A stretch of 64,000 nucleotides of DNA, from the NCBI GenBank assembly GCA_963930775.1, contig OZ005695.1, positions 4,154,001 to 4,218,000 on the forward strand. Reading direction: 5' to 3'. The number at the start of each line of letters is the position of its first letter. The first letter of the stretch is position 1. The translations under genes and the position numbers were made by a program. The notes beneath the pieces are model-generated. The model was not told the origin of the DNA. It saw nothing but the letters and a program-made list of their open reading frames with translations, and made no database searches. This document shows, one piece after another, positions 48,601 through 59,366 of this stretch. This DNA is from Cliona cf. orientalis. Lineage: Eukaryota > Porifera > Demospongiae > Clionaida > Clionaidae.

Positions 48601-50638
48601 CGCTATGAGCTGGCGAACACGTGCATACATACATAATTATTAAAGTACAGCGATTTTCTCGTAGTACTGATTAGTGTGGGGCTCACTCAGGCTCACCCCA
48701 ATTAATAACCCTTTGATAGCATGAGTCTCATTGTAACTGCTCTGGAGAGTGACTGACATAAATACATGTATAACACAGGCTATAATTCTTCCATCAGGCC
48801 ATTCCAATAATTATTATGGTTAGTTGTCTCCCATTTTCCGCCCGCATCCTTTCCACAATTTCCAGATTTTATTCATTATAGTGTACAGTATACCCGCTCG
48901 TTGTCTAACACATGGGTCATCATGCAATGTTGCTGGCACTCTAATACATAATTATAGTGATAATGAATAATGGATAATGAACCGCCCGCCCAGTCATCAG
49001 AAAGCCTGGGGCATGTGGGCGGCGCCCACATGCCCCAGGCTTTCTGATGAAAGGGGAAACAGTGAATCATAATAATAGGAAAGGCCTTAATTTGACGAGG
49101 AAAGGACGTTAAAGAATTCACCATCAGATAATTGATTCAAAATAATAATTATTATGATTATAATTGTGAACGTATTAAGAAAAGTTCTTTACACTTTGAT
49201 ATGGGAAATGGCCTAATTATATTATAAATAGCATTAGATCCTACTTACAACGAATACAGTGATCTGATGTAGTATCTATCCTTCATAAAATACCTTGTAA
49301 GCCCCATAAAAATCTTGTAAGCTCCATAAAAAACAATGTTTTGTTTGCCTATGGCTAGTTTATTGCTAGGCAATTGTAAAGCTTTTGGGCATTGTTGCTA
49401 GGATCTAAAGTAGCTAGTTAGACACTATTTAGTCGGTTTCTACGTGATTTAGAAGACCAAAGGGCTCTGTATAGAATCCCGAGCTAAGCCATGCAGGGTT
49501 CTACTGAGCCCTGAGGTCTTCAGGGTTCAGTAGAACGTGCCCTTCTAAACAGCGCACAGTCTGACTATTATATTAATGATCCCCTAAGAGTCTATGAAAA
49601 GCCTGAAAATATCAAAATTCTCTGAAATACAATTTGCACCTATTCCCAACTATGGATTGGGGGGGGGGGGGGGGGTATTTACAATGGTACAATATCACAA
49701 ACTCAATGATTATGATAAAATTTAAAGTAGCTACCTGGTGGGGCTGTAGTTGAGAGATCATCAGAGGTCCTGCACACAACTGTTACAGTAGCTGCTTCTC
49801 TGGTCTCACATGTGCCCTGTGCAAGCCTAGCTCCGATATATACAGTGTAGTTTTGGCTGGGTTCTAGTAATGAGCCTGTAATCTCAGCGTAACAGTAAGT
49901 CTGCTCAACACCATTCACTGAGATAACAGTCCTGTTAACCTCACCAACTACCGTGATAATGTAAACTATAGACCTCCTAGCACAGGAATAGTTTCCATCA
50001 GTGACCACATCCCAAGTCACTGACAGTCCATGAGGTGCCTCCATACATCTGAGGTTAGCTGGTATAGGCAACTCATCTGTAGTCATGCAAGCCAAGTTTA
50101 ATATTGACCACTAGTGCATGGCATGCACACGTTCACCATGACTTTAGCTTACCAATTACACAAAGTGAGATATTACCAACATCAAAACTGGCAGACGGAT
50201 CAAACCCAGCAATGCACTCAATTATGCTGCCGCTAATATCTCTAGTAGCAGTCGCCACTGCAGTGGAATTTAGCTGAACAGCACCTGCTTCAGCTAAGGT
50301 GATGCCTTGAAATGAGAAGGGCCCACATGGAGGAGCGACTGGAGTAGGGGGGTTATGAATGATCTCTGTTGAATAATTTATCTGAGATCTGATTATCCAT
50401 GTTGTAGTTGCAGATATAACATTATCATGACCACAGGTCAGTGAGATTTCTTCACCAGCACAGGCTGTGATACTTCCATTAACTTGAGATGGTTGGGATA
50501 TTAGAAAGTTTGAAGAGTGGGCACCTTCAGGAAATGACCCACAAATAATACAATGTAGACCTTTACATGAAAATTATTAAATTTTAATTCAGGAAGATTA
50601 CCTGTAATCATTAGAAGTACTTCAATGATTATTAACAC
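42603..50638 (-). CDS. Receptor gene C: Ig-FN3-TM receptor with YAEI/YVDI tail
   Basis: Exons (minus): 50638-50602 (signal core VLIIIEVLLMIT), 50524-50153 (Ig), 50076-49735 (FN3), 48108-47854 (stalk and TM), 47775-47748 (28 nt), 47666-47594, 47529-47427 and 42661-42603 (stop). Phases fit throughout: 423 codons plus an unplaced ATG exon. The stalk has three 12-residue S/D/T-rich repeats (SSDDSGTVGPES type). The helix is VVVIVVPVVVIITTVTGVII. The tail carries DPIYAEILD, VYYVDI and GQIYAEI. The last exon has lost 8 nt relative to gene D and ends early (EAITKY). It is tail-to-tail with SPHK, about 210 bp apart. It probably signals by tyrosine phosphorylation. The ligand is unknown. Confidence 0.75.
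45485..46175. mobile_element. TAGTCTC foldback element split by a sibling
   Basis: Left TAGTCTCACGCAGCCAGACTC, right GAGTCTGGCTGCGCGAGACTA. The arms also pair internally: GATTGCATCTTTA with TAAAGATGCAATC, and GTTGTCCCAGCGCC with GGCGCTGGGACAAC. It is interrupted at 45778-46114 by a related element, with 9-bp GCATTTTAC duplicated on both sides (45769-45777, 46115-46123). Confidence 0.8.
45778..46114. mobile_element. TAGTCTCGCGAGCCAGCCCC foldback, inserted copy
   Basis: Ends TAGTCTCGCGAGCCAGCCCC and GGGGCTGGCGCGCGAGACTA. Longer pairing includes GGTCTGGTCAAATGC with GCATTTGACCAGACC and GACCCGTGTC with GACACGGGCC. The perfect 9-bp target duplication suggests a MULE-type mechanism. It is non-coding. 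A lone end of the family is at 52052-52090. Confidence 0.85.
46326..46530 (-). other. Possible short coding exon(s), unassigned
   Basis: On the minus strand, ATG at 46530 opens MMSIFERGLSISTPINVP.. and stops at 46435. A second frame gives VPSLIVRMTIEASGGPPGYS..VVDYIIKL and stops at 46326. Both look more protein-like than their surroundings. A CpG-rich stretch with CACGTG lies just upstream (46560-46680). The frames do not join by an obvious intron, and I do not recognise a family. Confidence 0.25.
48176..48703. mobile_element. GGGGCGAGCC-type element in gene C intron
   Basis: Left CCATCGAGGGGGCGAGCC, right TGTGGGGCTCACTCAGGCTC+ACCCCA. The ends have diverged compared with 20375 and 39773. Confidence 0.5.
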
Positions 50639-52050
50639 CTAAAGTATAGATGTAGTTCACCATGATCAGTCAGTGTGCAGGGTAAGTCAATTCCAGTACA
50701 GAAAGGGAGCAAAATTAATGAAGATGACAAAAAATCTTTTGCTCTCGTTGACGTGGGAGGGGGTGTAGCTAGCTATATTTCTCTGATTGAATAGCAGAAA
50801 CAGTGGCTGATTTGTTTGTCCATGACCTCGAGCCTTTCATCATTAGGCTATACTCTACTCTCATCTACATGACATTGTATTAATAGCTATTAGCCAATAA
50901 AGCTTTGTTGCTAGGTGATTATACAAACAAAGTGCACATGCACGTACGTACACTGTGATACATTCATGCATAGGGATAAAAATTATGCTAGCCTAATTTT
51001 TTGGCCTATAATACTATTCTCAAATTCTCAAAAAGTCCCAAATAGCTACTCAAGAAGTGTACCTATAATTCCATGCTCAAGTTGAACCCAATTAAAATGC
51101 TAACAGAAACCGCGATGTGAGATACAATGCGACACAGTTACACCATCATTGAGTACAGCTATTTCAAATGTAAAATAGGCTATTAAACAAACTTTGCAGA
51201 CTAGTGCATAATATAGTTTTGGCTTATAATATTATTATGGGAGTCTCTATACGGACAAGGTTGCAATTGAGGGACTTGTTTGGGTAAACACATTTAGCTA
51301 CATTCTAATATTACTGTAGCTAGCGACTTATTGTATAGCAATTTTTATGCACACAATCTACTGGAGATGATGATTTATCACAATCTAATCAGTTACTGCA
51401 AACATTGTTGTTTATCTCAGTGAGTCACAACTGTGCAGAGAAACTATCTGTCACAGTCCCAACTTAGTGGCGGCTGGCCTCTTAAATTTATGGGAATAAT
51501 AATTATTATGAACAATACACTAGATGATAATATAATGTGCATATTTTTTAAATACAGCATAGATTATGACACAGAACGAATAGACTGCAAATTAAGATTA
51601 AAGGGTATCTGTCGAGGTTTCTGCTCAACTGAACTGATCATGCAGAAGTACCATGTGTGTAATATTATGGGTATACCATTGCAAGCGATCTTTGTTGTAC
51701 CACACCCCAGTCCAGAGTGGCATGCTCATTAAATTTCTAAAGACTTGCTACAATGTTTCTATAACTAGAAGGAGTAAACACAGCCCTGTATAAGCTGCAA
51801 GACTTAGTATCAGTAGCTAGAACCGAGCAGCTAGTAATCTTTTCAGTCATGGGTAGAAACTAAGCCGGGCGCCTATGATAAATCAGGGCTCTATGTTAGA
51901 GAGCAGATATTACTCACCGAATTAGGTGCCATTAGGTGACGCAGGTAGATGTCCGATTGAGCTAGATGACGTTGCTATTGCCTATGCTATTGCCCATGCA
52001 ATATTATGGTAAAGGTCGTCGACACTATAAACGCGCTTCACTGCCCACGA
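50639..52050. other. Upstream of gene C, no exon placed
   Basis: The ATG exon and promoter of gene C should lie here, but I could not choose among several short frames. A GGTAAAGGTCGTCG box is at 52018-52031. Confidence 0.35.
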
Positions 52051-52099
52051 TTTAGTCTCGCGAGCCAGCCCCTCCTACCTACGTAGGGGGATACGTCAG

Positions 52100-52555
52100 T
52101 TGGGAGGGGGGTGTGCATGTTCAATGCCTCTGATGTACAGGTATATACATGTGCGTGTATGTGAAAGTACATGTGTGTATACTCTATGCCGTATCCTACA
52201 GAGGACGAACTGGGAGAGAGATTTCATGGCAGTCACACTACTCATGATACCACATATGGCTCACAATTTTTTCGGTGACCCAGCATTCTTGATAGGAACT
52301 GGAAAGATTCGAGTGGTTATCGTCGATGGGCAGATCAGCAGACTCGGAATGTTTGGCTTACCGATAAAAGCTGATATAATATACTAGGGATCATTTGGAA
52401 ATGAACGGTGTTCTTCGTAAGGATGTGATGGCATTTCGCTTTGAGCCACACACCGCACCAGGAATGCTGACCATTGATGGGGAGGAGGTGTACTATGGAC
52501 CTCTGCAGTGTCAGATACACCCCACACAACCATGTATAGGAAACGAAGGGTATAG
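52100..52555 (+). pseudogene. Sphingosine kinase 3' pseudo-copy
   Basis: 52100-52200 matches SPHK intron 4 sequence after exon 4 (39361-39465). It then jumps directly to the last part of exon 7 (from about 42045), with about 95% identity by eye, including GTGDPAFxIGTGKIRVVI-type coding. A TGATATAATATACTAGG insertion breaks the frame at about 52368-52388, and the 3' end is altered after the IHPT residues. It is the partner of the gene C/gene D duplication. Confidence 0.85.
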
Positions 52556-52656
52556 TAATATTAATCAAGTTTCCAAATTTAATTATGAAAATTATGTCTT
52601 AATTAATCTAATTTGTCACTACTGTTAGATCCTTTCAGAAATTCAATTAAGGTGTT

Positions 52657-54660
52657 TCAGGTCCAAATAGGCAACATTCTGTGGTTATTATTGCATTTTA
52701 ACGAACCCTTATTATCATCAATAATAATTACTATCATTACCTGACTGACTGGTATTTCAGTATTTGGCAATCTTTCATCTGCTTCAGGGATTTCTGTGTA
52801 GAACCGTCCCTCATTACTTGCATCTGCAGTAAATGAGGAGCTAGCTCCAGTAAGTACATAGCTAATATTAAGTTGTATAAAGAAGGCCAGAAACTTTATT
52901 AATAGTGCTCTTATTTTAACATCATGCCACAAAAGCATTTGTTGTGTATGCACGCACAATGATAGTGATCATATAATATTACTGCTGTACTTGCACAATA
53001 CTTGACACGTGGAATTTCATTCTTATTGTCCCTACTCATGCATATGCTTATTATATGCTTATTATACCTATACCAAAAGTATTCCTTGTTGCCATGGAGA
53101 CTGAAGCACCAACATTACGGTTGACTCTTTGTGACCTGGTAGATTTTATAGCCAAATATGCCACGTTCTGTAGAGTGCATTGATCGATAATAATAATTAT
53201 GTTCATGTTCAACCTATAGCTAAGTATTAAGAATTCACTTGCTGTGTGGCTATCTCCAAGTCAGTTTCAGGATCCAGAATCTCTACATACATTGGATCTG
53301 AATTTTGAGGATACTCGATCCTGCATCACATGCATGTATTGTTGACTAAGTTCAATACTAAGCATAGTCTTGTCCCCTGACCCCACCCTCAAAAGGAGGG
53401 GAAAGGGTCTGGTGACTTCGGGTAGTTTTCTTGGTTTGGCCGGTTCTGGACGTGTGTGCCTGCACGGGTGCACTTGAACAAAGCTAGGATCTGATTGGCC
53501 AGTAAGGCTGCGTGGACCATTCAAATTTGTATAGCGGGCAATGGCCATGCTAGCTACATTTCTACGGCTAGCGAGTCATATGACTGGGCTAAAGCTGTGA
53601 TCTGATTGGGGCACACAAATTTCTCCACGAGTAGTCAACTGGACCGAGCTTTTTACCCAAAGTCACCAGACCCTTTTCCTCCTCGAGGGTGGGGTCTGGG
53701 GACGAGACTATACTAAGCATTGTAAGGGGTAAAAATACTATAATAATAGTACACATACCGTGCTCTTTCAGTGTTTGTGTTACTTTCTATTAAGGAATGA
53801 ATGTTATTGTTAGAATTGTATTATCTGAATCAGCAAATTCTTACCATTTCGTTTATGTATCAAAACGAATACCACAGCAATTAGTAGGACTCCAATGACC
53901 GCGATAATAATCACCACTAGCACTACCACCACAACAACCACTATTGTAGCAGAGTCATTACTAGAACCCTCAGGACCTATTGTACCAGAGTCAGGACCTG
54001 GTGATGGGTCTTCTATTGTGGTTAATAATAACAATAACTCTTTGATAGCATGAGTCATTGATTAATAATAATTATTGTTAGTTAAAATTAATTTTAATCT
54101 GGAGAGTGATGATATAAATACTTTATGTCATAATTAATATTGTGTATACCTGTGGAACTCTCAGGATCTATCGATTGTACTGAACACAGGTCGTCATCAC
54201 ACAGTATACCTATTGTGACTTTGTCTATTTCAACTCCGTGAATATCCACAGTTACGACACTAATATTTAACGTGTGATTTCCTTTCTGTAGTACTGTTGT
54301 TCGTCCTATAAGCCCTGATTTAACGATTTTGTTCCAAAAGACACCTTCTCTGCTATGCTCTACTGTCTGAAAGCTGCCAATAACGTTTTCATTGATGTAG
54401 ACAGTTAGGTTGTCAGCTGGACCATCATTAGTGTAGAACACGTTAAGGACATCTATATTGCAAGTGGACTGGGTGATGAAGAACCAGTACAGAAATTGTC
54501 CTTTCCTTGTGAATCTGACTGTGCGTCCATATGACGCTGCACTACGAGGTGTTAGTTCTCCTCCACTGGTGTTTCCATACTCAGCAATGAAGTCCCGACG
54601 ACAACCATAGACTTGGTTGAAGTACAATGAAAGAATCACAATAAATCTTATTGGAGACAT
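52657..54660 (-). CDS. Receptor gene D: beta-sandwich ectodomain with gene C-type TM and tail
   Basis: Exons (minus): 54660-54150, 54012-53845 (stalk and TM), 53786-53759 (28 nt), 53320-53239, 53167-53068 and 52823-52741, then either a further exon or read-through to a stop at 52657 (351 residues). Exon 1 has a signal peptide (MSPIRFIVILSLYFNQVYG) and one domain of about 140 residues with four cysteines and GVFWNKIV..GNHTLNISVV..VEIDKVTI, resembling galactose-binding or CBM6-like jelly-roll modules. That assignment is tentative. The TM is VVVVVVVLVVIIIAVIGVLL. The tail matches gene C exon by exon, with DPMYVEILD and GRFYTEIPE. The C-equivalent YVDI site is YLAI here. It is likely a surface receptor sharing signalling partners with C. 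Confidence 0.75.
53365..53710. mobile_element. TAGTCTT foldback in gene D intron
   Basis: Ends TAGTCTTGTCCCCTGACCCC and GGGGTCTGGGGACGAGACTA are inverted. GAGGGGAAAGGGTCTGGTGAC is mirrored on the right. It is flanked by 9-bp TACTAAGCA on both sides (53356-53364, 53711-53719). Same family as 45485-46175. Confidence 0.85.
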
Positions 54661-56195
54661 CTGGAGCTATCAAAACTATAGTACTCTGCGTATCTGGCCC
54701 TACAGAGGTAGCATTTACAATTCCCTAAAATTATTGTATTGAAACTGAAAGTATACCGTAGAATTCATATTGCATAATTTATATTCTCCCAGTTACTAGC
54801 TATATACACAATATGTTACTAGTTAATGATTATGATGATTACCCGAATTTCTCTCCATTCAACAAGCAAGTTTTCGAAAGGGTATTTGTTGTTTTGGTAT
54901 ACAACACTATCAGTTATAGCTACCATGCATTGATGGTTATGGCTATGCATCAATGTCTCACTTCTTAAAATGCACGTCATACTGTATTATCATGCGATTT
55001 GAAACTAAGTCCAATGGTGATTGGTGAACTTAACTTTATTAAGTATGTAATGTTTCATTACATGATCATGTATTGTATGACCAACTAAATTTGGGACTTG
55101 TTGCCAGTTTGTAGTAAGCTTCTTGAAATAATAAAAAAAAATAATATTAATGTCATGTTGTTGTTTCATACGATCATCTTCGATTCACAAATTTTCCATA
55201 GGCTTAGCATGTAACATTATGATTATGGTGCTATTCTATGCCAAGCTATGCTATAGCTATGCACTTGCAATTGCAAACCTGACACATATCCTCTAGCAGA
55301 AGCGATCATATTAATTATTTTGGCAACATATTTAGTGCAATAGCAGGGATCCCCCAGTACTGAAGACACCCGGCCACCCCCTAGGCTAGCTAGTGAAATG
55401 GGGATCAGTTAGTACCTATAATTTTAGCAGCCATTTGGGGAGGGCCGGATCATGGTCTGGTCACAGTGAAGGGCAGGTGCCAATATAGGCTCTCCTATAC
55501 CGGTAACTTAGTAGCTAAATTTTGGCCTAACATTACAAAGGCTAGCCTACATGTGAAGCCCAAGAAGACGCAATGTGGCCCATGGAAGAGAGGCAATACA
55601 CCAAATGCTTGCACGAAGTAACAAGCAGCACTGATGAGGTTAATATTCAATGCTGGTTGGAAGCTGCTCTGACCCAATTTTGTGCCCATAATTCTCTATT
55701 CTTCTCCTAGATCAGTCTTTAAACTACTGCCACTGGCTCGTCAGAATTCAGTGAGGGGGGGGGGGGCTGTGTCTAGGGTCGAGGCAAACACGCCGTGGGC
55801 GTGGTCATTCCACTATTCCATTCCATTCCATTTCATTCCACCGTTCCATTCCACTGAATAAAGATACCCGTCTATCTTCATCCTCAACTGCAACAAACTG
55901 AAACCTGAACGGAAAAGCCGCATCACCCATCCTAGCTGAACTGGAATCCAGAGTTAAACTTATAATTAGTGACTTAAAAGCAAAGCAAGTCATTGAAGCA
56001 GTACGTAGATCTACCATCACAACAATTAATTTGAAGTCAAGTTTATCATCAGAGTCCTTTATTCATCAGCTACAGTGTAACTGATCACCTAGGTCATTAA
56101 CTTTTCTCAATTTCATGAGTGTATAGCTAGCTATATATCATGTAATGTAATTTAATCATTAATGATGATTTTGTCCAATCAATTTAAAAATAAGG
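54661..56195. other. Upstream of gene D, no gene seen
   Basis: It should contain the gene D promoter. There is a short CCATTCCATT repeat and a G run near 55760-55850 but no coding exon. Confidence 0.4.
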
Positions 56196-56289
56196 CTGTG
56201 TCTACCGTACCGGCACCGGCACTGAAAATTTAGCGCTTCGAGTACCAGCAAAGTAGCCCACCAAAAAACTTTCGAAAGTGGAAGTTACA

Positions 56290-57440
56290 CACTAAGTAGA
56301 CACTAAGTAGTTATACACTAAGAAGAAAAAAAAAACAACAAATAATCTAATTCATGGGGGATTTGGGAGCACTTGCGGACATAATTTTCATAATATTATG
56401 GGCACGCAGAATGGGTCAAAGTATAACAGGTTTGACCGGATGGAATTTTGATTCACACCTTAGAATTAAAGTTATGGCTCTTTGAAGTTCCCGTATGTTT
56501 GTATAGGAAGCCATGCATTTGCAATGTTTGCCCATAAAAATATTACGGGTGCGCGCGGTACGTTGACGACCCTTTACCGAACATTGTTTATATTGCTCCT
56601 ATGGCTCTCTACTCAGAATTTTCTTGCATTATAAATTTCTGCTAAGAGTTGGCATTTTACAGCTATTCTATGCATTCCATCAGTACTTTGTGGTGTTTTC
56701 CGGACAACTGTTTTTTTCTGCTTAGTGTGTGGTCTCCTTGATTACACAATTACACAACAAGTAGGAAAAAAAGCAAACTTAAATAATTAAATAATTAAAT
56801 AATCTAATTCATGGAGGGTTTGGGAGCACTTGGGGGGACAATTTTTACATGGGCACGCAGAATGGGTCGAAACTAGATTTGACCAGACAGATTTTTGATT
56901 CACACCTTACAATTAAAGTTATGGCCCTTTGAAATTTCCCCATATGTTTGTATTGGAAGCCATGCATTAATTTTGCAACGTTTCCACCCACGCACTACGT
57001 GAGGGGTGGGGCTACGCGCGCACATAGACTTGACGACCTTTACCCAATTTGGCCAAAATTGGAATATAGGCAGCCTGCTTGCATTGTATGGCTCTACTAA
57101 GCATCCAGCTCAACTACGTCGTGGTTTCCAGACAATTTTTTTCTGCTTGTTGTGTGGTCTCCTTGTTATACACTAAGTATAAAAAAACAAAATAACTTTA
57201 ATAATCTAATTCATGGGGGATTTGGGAGCACTTGTGGACATAATTTTACATAGGCATGCAGAATGGGTCAAAGTAACAGGTTTGAACAAAAAGTTAAATA
57301 ATTAAATAATTAATAATCTAATTCATGGGGGGTTTGGGAGCACTTGGGGACATAATTAATTTTTTGCACCGGCACGCAGAATGGGTCGAAATTAGGGATT
57401 TGACCTGAAAGAATTTTGATTCACGCCTTAGAATTAAAGT
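56290..57440. repeat. Tandem copies of GTGTGGTCTCCTTG repeat
   Basis: The block TCATGGGGGATTTGGGAGCA..AGAATGGGTC..GATTCACACCTTA..AAGCCATGCATT recurs at about 56350, 56810, 57205 and 57320 with partial units. Boxes of TGACGACC(C)TTTACC are at 56564 and 57031. Confidence 0.65.
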
Positions 57441-57453
57441 TACGGTCATAAAA

Positions 57454-58054
57454 AACTAGAGCTCTGTAGAGCACATACCCCGCGCGCACATTGTGCAATC
57501 TATAGATTTACTTTCGGTGCATGGCTATAATAAACTTCAGAGAAATAGAAATGCTGCTTAGCCTACTGGGGGTTCCGGTGACACTTGATAAAGCACTCTC
57601 TGCACCCAGACCTAGCCCAAACTAGGAATGTATGAATTTCTACGTATATTTGTTGTAACAATAGTAGTATACCTGTCTTACATTATGATTGGTTACAGAT
57701 TTCAGTCACTGTAGACATCACGAGCATTATTTAGGACATCGACGATCTTTACCAGTCATGTTAGTTGTGCGCATGAGCAGAAAGCACAATTGGTATGCAT
57801 ATGCATTGATTGGCACTGTCCATAGGCGTGGCTACGGTGGCCAACAAAAAGGCACTATTTGTGACGTTCGTGGACCGTATCCATCGATTTGACGCACACT
57901 GAAGCCAGTTTTTCGCCGAACTCGATTGATTCGTTGTGATTACGAGTCGCTTAGACGCCTATATCTCGAGATATGGCGATTTTTGTGCTAACGACAACGA
58001 CAACGACGACACGACCGATTACTTTATCCCCTTGCGCATGCGCGCGGGGTAATT
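57454..58054 (-). mobile_element. CCCCGCGC/CTCTAGT element, full length, reverse
   Basis: It starts AACTAGAGCTCTGTAGAGCA and ends CGCATGCGCGCGGGGTAATT. It is 601 bp, the best-preserved copy with 2954-3538, and shares GAGATATGGCGATTTTTGTG and GACAACGACGACACGACCG. Confidence 0.75.
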
Positions 58055-58212
58055 ACGGGCGTGCGGGGTACGTTGACGACCCTTTACCGAATATAATATT
58101 GTGTATATGGCTATTAGCTTGCATTGTATGGCTCTACTATACATCCAGCTCGACTGTGTGGTGGTTTTTGGACCATTTTTTCCCTGGTCCCCTTAAAGAA
58201 AAAAAATCCAAA

Positions 58213-58288
58213 GATCAAGCGGGATTCGAATCCATGACCACCGCTCCACCAGCATCAGCCCTAGTCCGCTCAGCCAACCCAGCTCGAC
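58213..58288 (-). repeat. tRNA-like sequence (Leu/Ser type), degenerate
   Basis: On the minus strand, GTCGAGC and GCTTGAT can form a 7-bp acceptor stem with two wobbles. GGTTGGCTGAGCGGACTAGG looks like a type-II D-arm and GGATTCGAATCC is a perfect B box. The T-stem pairs poorly and no clear anticodon arm forms. It is a tRNA pseudogene or SINE head. Confidence 0.45.
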
Positions 58289-58349
58289 AATGCTGGAGGT
58301 CGTTTTTTGCCACCTTTATACACCTTGTCACTATAATACTAACCCTTAA

Positions 58350-58592
58350 GGTACCATTTAATTGCGTGGGCGTGAGCGTCAGGAATGGCTAATTCAATTA
58401 GCGAATCGTGAAGGGGCGTGGCCGAAGAGGCCATACGAGTGCTTTTGGTCGAAGGTGGGCGTGTCCAGAATCGGCCAGGGATGATTATGCGCGTGTAATT
58501 AGCGACCGGAAGTGGCCCCTGAAGAAAAGGCCGGTAATTGCCCACATCAAAGCAAGATCAAAGCATTCTTTCTTAACTATTAACCGCAACGA

Positions 58593-58626
<34 letters not shown>

Positions 58627-59366
58627 TATTAGGCCTAATTAAGCTAGTGGGCGTGTTCCTGGCACTGTGTGGAGTGTGTGCGTGTGCGTTAATGCAGGTT
58701 TTATTGCTTCCGATTGGGCGTGGCTTCACGGGCCAGTGCTTGGACATCGGCGCCTGGGACTTGGCCTCGGCGATAGGTGGGCGTGTCCCGGAAGCGGTGG
58801 TGACCTTTGAACCCCGCGAGGAGGCTTTGGGGGCGTGGCAGGAGGTCAAAGGTGAGGCCATGTCTGTTAATGAGGCACTGTACGGCGGTGCGATCGAGGG
58901 GCCTGTACGGCTGGACGGAAGCTGACGATGGTTTGAAGCGGATGTGGTTGCGATGACGTGTTGTTACTCCGCCCACACAGGAAATGAGGTGAGCTCTTGC
59001 GTGGGCGGTGTGGCAGAACGGCCTCCAAGTGTTTGTGCGTGTTTTGGCCTTGAGGAAGCTGTGTGTTTTAATTGGGATTGATTGTGGGCTTCCGGTGGAC
59101 ATCCGGTGGTTAGTAGGCACTTGATTGAGAATGGTGGTCCTTGGGGAACAGGGTGGGGCTGTTTTGGGCGTGGCCTGGCCCCTCCCTTCCGGCTCGGCTT
59201 CCGGTCCATGGAGGATATTAAATGAACACTTCCGGCTCTAGCAGCCACACCCCTGAGACCTGTGCAATTGAAAGGGCGTGGTTACACAACATGCACCTCA
59301 CTAATGACTTTGATGTGGTTTAGGTGTCATATCCCCCACCTCACGCCCACGCAATTTAATGGTACC
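58350..59366. mobile_element. GC-rich 1 kb element flanked by TTAA
   Basis: Inverted ends GGTACCATTTAATTGCGTGG+GCGTGA and their complement (25 of 26 match) are flanked by TTAA at 58346-58349 and 59367-59370, as in piggyBac-type insertions. The interior is much richer in G+C than its surroundings. It repeats GGGCGTGG/GGGCGTGT at least eight times and has a 30-base A run (58594-58623). Frames are open on several strands because of composition. None matches a family I know. Confidence 0.7.

Noticed and set aside
52335..52628. Functional second sphingosine kinase C-terminus
   Set aside because: It lacks catalytic exons and has a frame-breaking insertion, so it is a pseudogene.
58339..59248. Several long frames on both strands of the TTAA element
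   Set aside because: High GC depletes stop codons. The frames overlap antisense and resemble no known protein.
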